From: Thermoproteota archaeon
Lineage (GTDB): Archaea; Thermoproteota; Nitrososphaeria_A; Caldarchaeales; Calditenuaceae
NCBI GenBank assembly: GCA_030550235.1
Contig: JAUQPU010000003.1
Location: 1-64,000, forward strand
Direction of reading: 5' to 3'
DNA length: 64,000 nt
Shown here: positions 59,696-64,000 of the stretch, piece by piece
Layout: every line of letters begins with the position of its first letter
Numbering within the stretch: the stretch's first letter is position 1
Notes under the pieces: model-generated
The model's database searches: none
Told to the model about the DNA's origin: nothing
Seen by the model: only the letters and a program-made list of their open reading frames with translations
Position numbers and translations under genes: made by a program

Positions 59696-60619
59696 ATGTT
59701 GCATATTGCCCGTGGTGAGGAGTTGTTAAAGTATGGCTTCGGAGGGGCGCACCCGATGAACCGGTCGAGGCTCGAGGCCTTCTACAGGGCCCTAGACGAG
59801 GCTGTGGTGAGCTATAGGATCTTCAAACCAGTTATGGCGAGCATGGAGGAGCTTCTGCTCTTCCACGATGAGGATTACATCAAGTTTGTCCAGTTTGCGT
59901 CGTGGCAGGGCTACGGCTACCTCGACTATGGAGACACTCCAGCCTTCCCCGGCGTCTTCGAGGCGGCGTCATACGTTGTAGGTACAACTCTCGGCCTTGT
60001 AAGACTCGTGTTGAGAGGGGAGGGTAGGGGGTTCAACCCCATGGGCGGCCTACACCACGCCATGAGCAGTAAGGCCGCCGGCTTCTGTGTCTTCAACGAT
60101 GCCGCAATCGCAATTAAATATCTCTTGGAAAAGGAGGGGCTGAGGTCGGTGGCCTACGTAGACATAGACGCCCACCACGGCGACGGAGTCTACTACGAAT
60201 TTGAGGAAGACCCCCGCTTAATTTTCTTCGACATTCATCAGGATGGTAGGACGCTCTACCCTGGGACTGGATTCAGGCACGAAGATGGGCGTGGCGAGGG
60301 GAAGGGTAAGAAGCTTAACATTCCCCTCCCGCCTGGCTCGGATGACGTGAATTTTAGAGGGGCCTTCGATGAGGGCCTAGCCTTCCTGGAGAAGCACGAC
60401 TTCGACTTCTTGCTCCTCCAGTGTGGTGCAGACGGTATTGAGGGCGACCCCTTGACTAGGCTGGAATATAGCCCTGCTTCCCATAGATATGCCGCAACGG
60501 CTCTGAGGAAGTTGGCAGATGAGAAGTGTGACGGGCGGCTGGTTGCGATGGGCGGCGGGGGATACAGCCCCGAGAATGTGGCTAGGGCGTGGATGGAGGT
60601 GGTTAAGGCGCTGGCTTGA
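59696..60619 (+). CDS. Histone deacetylase-superfamily deacetylase (AcuC-like)
   Basis: Zinc amidohydrolase related to class I/II HDACs and AcuC. The motif set is complete: GGLHHAMSSKAAGFCVFND (catalytic His pair), YVDIDAHHGDGV (zinc Asp and His), FFDIHQDGRTLYPGTG, LLLQCGADGIEGDPL (zinc Asp) and a Gly-rich end MGGGGYSPENVARAW. The length, 307 residues, fits the archaeal AcuC group. Substrates may be acetylated proteins or small amides. It overlaps the DUF99 gene as TTGA. Confidence 0.93.
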   Translation: MLHIARGEELLKYGFGGAHPMNRSRLEAFYRALDEAVVSYRIFKPVMASMEELLLFHDEDYIKFVQFASWQGYGYLDYGDTPAFPGVFEAASYVVGTTLGLVRLVLRGEGRGFNPMGGLHHAMSSKAAGFCVFNDAAIAIKYLLEKEGLRSVAYVDIDAHHGDGVYYEFEEDPRLIFFDIHQDGRTLYPGTGFRHEDGRGEGKGKKLNIPLPPGSDDVNFRGAFDEGLAFLEKHDFDFLLLQCGADGIEGDPLTRLEYSPASHRYAATALRKLADEKCDGRLVAMGGGGYSPENVARAWMEVVKALA

Positions 60620-61224
60620 GCCTTAGGGGATTCTCAGCCTTTAAGCCAGGATTCAGGGTTTTCGGCGTGGCGGAGAGCTTTAGGCCCATTTTAGGCGAGA
60701 GGTCTTTCTTAGCTGGTGTAGTTATGAGGGCTGACTTTCTGGTGGATGGGTTTGCTGTAGGTAGGTGTCTCGTGGGTGGGATGGATGCGACGGACAGGAT
60801 AATCGAGATGTATAGGGTGCTTGAGAGGGAAGACATTAACCTACTTATGCTGGGGGGCTGCATCATCAGCCTCTTCAATATAGTCGACCTCAACAGGGCT
60901 GCAGAGGAGACAGGCCTACCGCTCCTCTGCGTCACATACAACCCCTCCGAAGGGCTCTCAGACATAATCAAGTCTAGGTTCCCCAGCGACTGGGGGGAGA
61001 GGCTCAGAATATACGAGTCGAACGGGCCAAGGGAGGAGTATGTCCTCAAGACAGGCCACAAGGTCCATGTAAGGCGGGTTGGGCTCTCTAGGGGGGCGGC
61101 CGAGGTTGTCCTAAACAGGATGACTATAAGTGGGAGGGTTCCTGAGCCCATAAGGGTTGCGAGGCTGCTCGCCCGCTCCCTTCTGAGGAGTGAGGCTAAA
61201 ACACGTCTCCAGGCCCAGCAGTGA
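60616..61224 (+). CDS. DUF99 / UPF0215 family protein
   Basis: 202 residues matching the archaeal DUF99 family: FGVAESFRPILG near the start, an AGVVMRADFLVDGF segment, and ATDRIIEMYR, then LMLGGCIISLFNIVDL. Some members have been proposed to act on uracil-containing DNA; I do not rely on that here. The start TTG at 60616 overlaps the stop of the deacetylase gene, so they are co-transcribed. The 3' end overlaps the convergent nucleotidyltransferase gene by 29 bases. Confidence 0.85.
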   Translation: MSLRGFSAFKPGFRVFGVAESFRPILGERSFLAGVVMRADFLVDGFAVGRCLVGGMDATDRIIEMYRVLEREDINLLMLGGCIISLFNIVDLNRAAEETGLPLLCVTYNPSEGLSDIIKSRFPSDWGERLRIYESNGPREEYVLKTGHKVHVRRVGLSRGAAEVVLNRMTISGRVPEPIRVARLLARSLLRSEAKTRLQAQQ

Positions 61225-62233
61225 AGTAGGGTGGAACAGCCGAGCCGGGCCCAATGACCACAGGCCTTTCACGGAGGCCTCTCAGTATGCATCCCCTGCC
61301 AGCCCGCCCATTCTCCCCCACGATGGCGTAAGCGAGCTGGGCGCCACGCTCTACAACGGCTTTCTCCAGCAGGACCACAGAGTCGAGAGTCACGTCCTCA
61401 CCGACCTCAACATCCTCCATGAGGACAGAGGATCGGACCTGAGAGTGTCTCCCAAGCCTGACTTCTCCACCTATGTATGAGTGTTGTAGAGCTGGCGCCT
61501 GGGGGAGTCCAGGCGGCTGGTATTCCCTGAGTGCGAGTAGGTTTGCCTCGAGGTAGCTGGCCGGCGTACCCACGTCGAGCCAGTATCCGTGGGGGTGTTT
61601 GTAGACCGCGATTCGACGGCCGCTCTTCACTAGGAGGGTTATGGCGTCTGTGAGCTCGTATTCTCTTCTGATGGAGGGCTCGATCTTCTCAGCCGCCTCA
61701 ACTATCTCGCCTGGAAGCACGTAGACTCCCGAGTTAATGAGGGCTGGAGCTGAAAGATGTTCCGGCTTCTCAACTATTCCCTTCAAGACTCCGTCTTCCT
61801 CGAGCAGGACACCGAACCTCCTCGCCTCTTCATGCCGGATAGCTAGGACTCCGCCGTCAAACCCCGTGGCGACATGGGCCACTAGCCCCTGCAGCGCCTC
61901 AGCCTCAAAGAAGAGGTCGCCATACACTAGGATAAACTTCTCCTCATCCCTGACGAAGTCGCCTGCGGCGAGAAGGGCGTGGGCCGTGCCAAGCGGCCTA
62001 TCCTGCACCGCCCGCCTAAGATGCGGAGTCTCAACCCCCCTAAGGGCATCCATTATCCTATCACCCGATGGGCTCGTAACGACGCAGGCCTCATCCACCC
62101 CAACGCCCGACAGTACCCTCACTATTCTATGGATGAGGGGCTCACCTGCGACGGGAAGGAGGGGTTTAGGCCTATTCCTGGTGAGCGGGTCAAGCCTCCT
62201 ACCCTCGCCGGCCGCGAGTATTACAGCATTCAA
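61196..62233 (-). CDS. Sugar-1-phosphate nucleotidyltransferase with left-handed beta-helix
   Basis: GlmU/RfbA-like enzyme. The catalytic domain starts MNAVILAAGEGRRLDPLT and has RPKPLLPVAGEP, LGTAHALLAAGDF, LVYGDLFF and INSGVYVLPGE. A C-terminal part with repeated isoleucine/valine-rich turns (SYIGGEVRLGRHSQVR, SVLMEDVEVGEDV) forms a left-handed beta-helix, which in GlmU is an acetyltransferase or assembly domain. The frame is open from an ATG at 62284, but that start lies within 10 bases of a TATA-like AACTTATAG; the TTG at 62233 begins the protein directly at the family's N-terminus. Confidence 0.88.
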   Translation of the reverse strand: MNAVILAAGEGRRLDPLTRNRPKPLLPVAGEPLIHRIVRVLSGVGVDEACVVTSPSGDRIMDALRGVETPHLRRAVQDRPLGTAHALLAAGDFVRDEEKFILVYGDLFFEAEALQGLVAHVATGFDGGVLAIRHEEARRFGVLLEEDGVLKGIVEKPEHLSAPALINSGVYVLPGEIVEAAEKIEPSIRREYELTDAITLLVKSGRRIAVYKHPHGYWLDVGTPASYLEANLLALREYQPPGLPQAPALQHSYIGGEVRLGRHSQVRSSVLMEDVEVGEDVTLDSVVLLEKAVVERGAQLAYAIVGENGRAGRGCILRGLRERPVVIGPGSAVPPYFTAGPGDVF

Positions 62234-62339
62234 CCCTTCTCTAATACACCTCGTAGGTCTGAGGAGAATATCCGTCCGCCTCATCTATAAGTTCTTCACC
62301 CAACCGTGGGAGATGCGTTTATCACCTCGCCGCTAGATT

Positions 62340-63377
62340 ATGTCCCCGGTGCTGAGGCTAGTAGGGCTTGGGCTTGGACCGCCTGAATACATGACGTTGA
62401 AGGCGGTCAAGAAGCTTGAGGAGTCTGACATAGTATATCTGGATACCTACACCAGCCCCCTGCCAAGCGAGCTGGTGGAGTTTCTCAGGTCGAGGCTCGC
62501 GGATAGGCTTAAGCTGGCTGGGAGGTCAGACTTGGAGGAGAAGGCCGGTGAGCTCGTGGAGAAGGCCGAGACCATGAGCGTTGCCGTAGCCGTCCCCGGA
62601 GACCCGCTCATCGCAACAACCCACATAGCCCTCCTGATAGAGGCGGCTGAGAGGGGAGTTGAGTGTGAGGTCGTCTATGGTGTCTCCTCACTCTCAGCAG
62701 CGATAGGAATCTCATGCCTCTCCTCCTACAGGTTCGGCCGGGTCGTCACAATCCCGCGAGAAGCCGGCGAGGAGAGCCTCAGAACAATCTACAGGAGCGT
62801 TGAGGAGAACATCGAATCCGGCCTCCACACCCTCGTTCTCCTAGACGTTTCGGATGGAGGCCTCACAGCGTCTGAGGCGGTTAGGAGGCTGCTGAGTGTA
62901 GGAGCAGCAGTTGGGGGGAGGTTTGGACCTGAGAGTCTAGTCATAATCCTGGCGAGGCTGGGATATGCCGACGAAGTAAGAACAGCATGTAAGGCCGCAA
63001 AGGTGGAGAGCCTCCGCCTCCCCCCACCACCTCATATAATTATTATCCCGAGCCAGCTCCGCTCCTATGAGAGGGAAGCGGTTGGGAAATTGATGCATGT
63101 GGATGAGGAGCTTCTCAGGCCTGATGTGTCGGTAGGCATGCGTAGATCGAGGGCGGAGAGATACATAGCCAAGGCCAGCAGCGTCTTCGCTAAACTCAAC
63201 ATACTCAGCGGGGACGCAGAGACGCATAGGATCCTTGAGCTCGCCCAATCATACCTCGACGACGCCAGATTCTTCCTGAACTCGCAGATGGTCGACGACA
63301 CGCTCATAGCAGTATCATATGCGGAAGGGTTGCTCGACTGCCTAAGAATCCTCGGGAGGGTCGAGTTCACTTGGTGA
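62340..63377 (+). CDS. dphB: Diphthine synthase fused to a DUF357 domain
   Basis: DphB methylates the modified His of elongation factor 2 on the way to diphthamide. Residues 1 to about 258 are the SAM-dependent DphB domain: LVGLGLGPPEYMTLKAV, VAVPGDPLIATTH (SAM loop), YGVSSLSAAIGISCL and PPHIIIIPSQL. Residues about 268-343 are a DUF357-like helical domain (RAERYIAKASSVFAKLN, LAQSYLDDARFFL, VSYAEGLLDCLRILGR). DphB is normally about 260 residues; DUF357 is usually a separate gene beside the FAD synthase. Here it is fused and still precedes ribL, with a 4-7 base overlap. Confidence 0.92.
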   Translation: MSPVLRLVGLGLGPPEYMTLKAVKKLEESDIVYLDTYTSPLPSELVEFLRSRLADRLKLAGRSDLEEKAGELVEKAETMSVAVAVPGDPLIATTHIALLIEAAERGVECEVVYGVSSLSAAIGISCLSSYRFGRVVTIPREAGEESLRTIYRSVEENIESGLHTLVLLDVSDGGLTASEAVRRLLSVGAAVGGRFGPESLVIILARLGYADEVRTACKAAKVESLRLPPPPHIIIIPSQLRSYEREAVGKLMHVDEELLRPDVSVGMRRSRAERYIAKASSVFAKLNILSGDAETHRILELAQSYLDDARFFLNSQMVDDTLIAVSYAEGLLDCLRILGRVEFTW

Positions 63378-63838
63378 AAAAGGCTAGGACGATACTCACG
63401 TCAGGCGTATTCGACATCATCCATCCGGGCCACATCTACCTGCTCCGATACGCGAGTAGGCTAAAGGGGAGGAGAGGCCGCCTAGTTGTGATAATCGCGA
63501 GAGACGAGACGGTGAGGAGGAGGAAGAGGCCGCCAATCTTCAGCGAGTATGAGAGACTGATGATCGTGAGGAGCCTCAAATTCGTTGACGAGGCCTACCT
63601 GGGCTATAGGCCCTTCAGCTTCAAGAAGGTGATTGAGCGCTTCAACCCGGACATAGTGGTTTTCGGATACGACCAGGACAAGATCAGGAGAGAGTTCTTG
63701 AAGGAGGTGGAGAGGGAGGGGTGGAGGGTCAAGGTGGTTAAGGCGCCTAAAATGTCCTCTGCCAGGCTTAACAGCTCATCCAAAGTCCTCGAGAGGATAG
63801 CCAGACTCCTATCTGGCAAGAAGCTGAAGCTATACTAG
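63374..63838 (+). CDS. ribL: FAD synthase (RibL) / cytidylyltransferase-type nucleotidyltransferase
   Basis: Archaeal RibL transfers AMP to FMN. About 154 residues with the nucleotidyltransferase signature GVFDIIHPGHIYLL (HxGH), a RDETVRRRKRPPIFSEYERLMIV segment, and FGYDQDKIR. GTG at 63374 is preferred over the TTG one codon earlier. It overlaps the end of the DphB-DUF357 gene; DUF357 and RibL are commonly adjacent in archaea. Confidence 0.88.
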   Translation: MKKARTILTSGVFDIIHPGHIYLLRYASRLKGRRGRLVVIIARDETVRRRKRPPIFSEYERLMIVRSLKFVDEAYLGYRPFSFKKVIERFNPDIVVFGYDQDKIRREFLKEVEREGWRVKVVKAPKMSSARLNSSSKVLERIARLLSGKKLKLY

Positions 63839-64000
63839 GGGCTTAAACCAAAAACGCTCTTCTCAAGGCTTATCGACTCGAAGACAATTCCCAGCCTCTT
63901 CGCAAACCTATACGACTCAAGTATCTCCTCCCTCGTAGGCCTCCGCGAAATCTCGCTATACTTCGGGTCGAAGTCAGGGCTTAGCGGGTCTGCAAAACAA
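63835..64000 (-). CDS. Unidentified protein, C-terminal 54 residues (cut by window edge)
   Basis: The minus strand has an open frame from the window edge to a TAG at 63835-63837, giving a C-terminal piece that includes FADPLSPDFDPKYSEISRRP and ESYRFAKRLGIVFESISL. The conserved-looking DPLSPDFD and long helix resemble the tail of some archaeal radical SAM or pyruvate-formate-lyase-activating-like proteins, but too little is present to name it. It overlaps the end of ribL by 4 bases. Confidence 0.55.
   Translation of the reverse strand, partial: CFADPLSPDFDPKYSEISRRPTREEILESYRFAKRLGIVFESISLEKSVFGLSP

Noticed and set aside
61737-62336. 199-codon frame antisense to the nucleotidyltransferase gene
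   Set aside because: Ser/Arg/Pro-rich shadow of a clear catalytic domain on the opposite strand.
1-64000. CRISPR arrays, transposases, integrases, rRNA
   Set aside because: No regularly spaced repeats, IS-like inverted ends, DDE/tyrosine-recombinase motifs or rRNA segments were seen by reading; short repeats found are accounted for above.

Overview
The window is chromosomal DNA from an archaeon, most likely a thermophile of the TACK branch. It carries archaeal-only or archaeal-type information genes: TFE, aIF2 alpha, Nop10, Trm56, a DphB diphthine synthase, RibL FAD synthase, an S15e-like S19, archaemetzincin and an ATP-dependent DNA ligase. Starts are often GTG or TTG, and many genes have a TATA box about 24-30 bases before the start codon, which suggests leaderless mRNAs. 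Arginine codons are mostly AGG/AGA and the core genes are GC-rich. I cannot fix the genus. No rRNA, CRISPR array, transposase or integrase was seen. One tRNA (Val, UAC) was found.

Layout. 1-5.0 kb: an MFS transporter gene is duplicated around an AT-richer sugar ABC importer; the second MFS copy lacks its 5' third. 5.1-9.0 kb: a pyrimidine-dimer-glycosylase-like gene, tRNA-Val, the trm56/tfe pair, and a two-gene ABC-like unit whose ATPase has lost its catalytic residues. 9.1-18.2 kb: carbon and amino-acid metabolism (SucD, class V aminotransferase, D-2-hydroxyacid dehydrogenase, malate dehydrogenase), a membrane-anchored coiled-coil protein ending in an AbrB-like domain, a PPP phosphatase, and a DUF4013 gene with a probable frameshift that cuts off a zinc ribbon. 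18.2-22.8 kb: an AT-richer regulatory island (V4R protein, winged-helix regulator, MFS transporter, zinc-ribbon protein). 22.8-31.4 kb: HAD phosphatase, glycerate kinase, hemerythrin, Lhr helicase, and a sugar oxidoreductase/isomerase pair.

31.4-34.5 kb holds the most interesting unit: a three-gene operon encoding a short SMC ATPase with an Smc5/6-type head, a ScpA/Nse4-like kleisin and a tandem winged-helix kite protein resembling Nse3/MAGE. It looks like a minimal Smc5/6-type complex. 34.6-47.2 kb is mostly housekeeping (archaemetzincin, Fap7-like kinase, an isocitrate/isopropylmalate dehydrogenase, SerRS, HD phosphohydrolase, Nop10, aIF2 alpha, HMG-CoA reductase, DNA ligase, N-acetyltransferase, nucleotidyltransferase, CysRS). 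47.3-57.6 kb is a cell-surface or lipid-related accessory region: methyltransferase, PMT-type glycosyltransferase, three PaaK/CapK-like adenylate-forming enzymes (one interrupted by two in-frame TGA codons), a phosphatidylserine-decarboxylase-like enzyme, and a TauABC/NMT1-like importer. 57.7-64 kb: an isolated S19 gene, Lrp regulator, aldo/keto reductase, HDAC-like deacetylase, DUF99, sugar nucleotidyltransferase, a DphB-DUF357 fusion, RibL, and the end of a further gene cut by the window edge.
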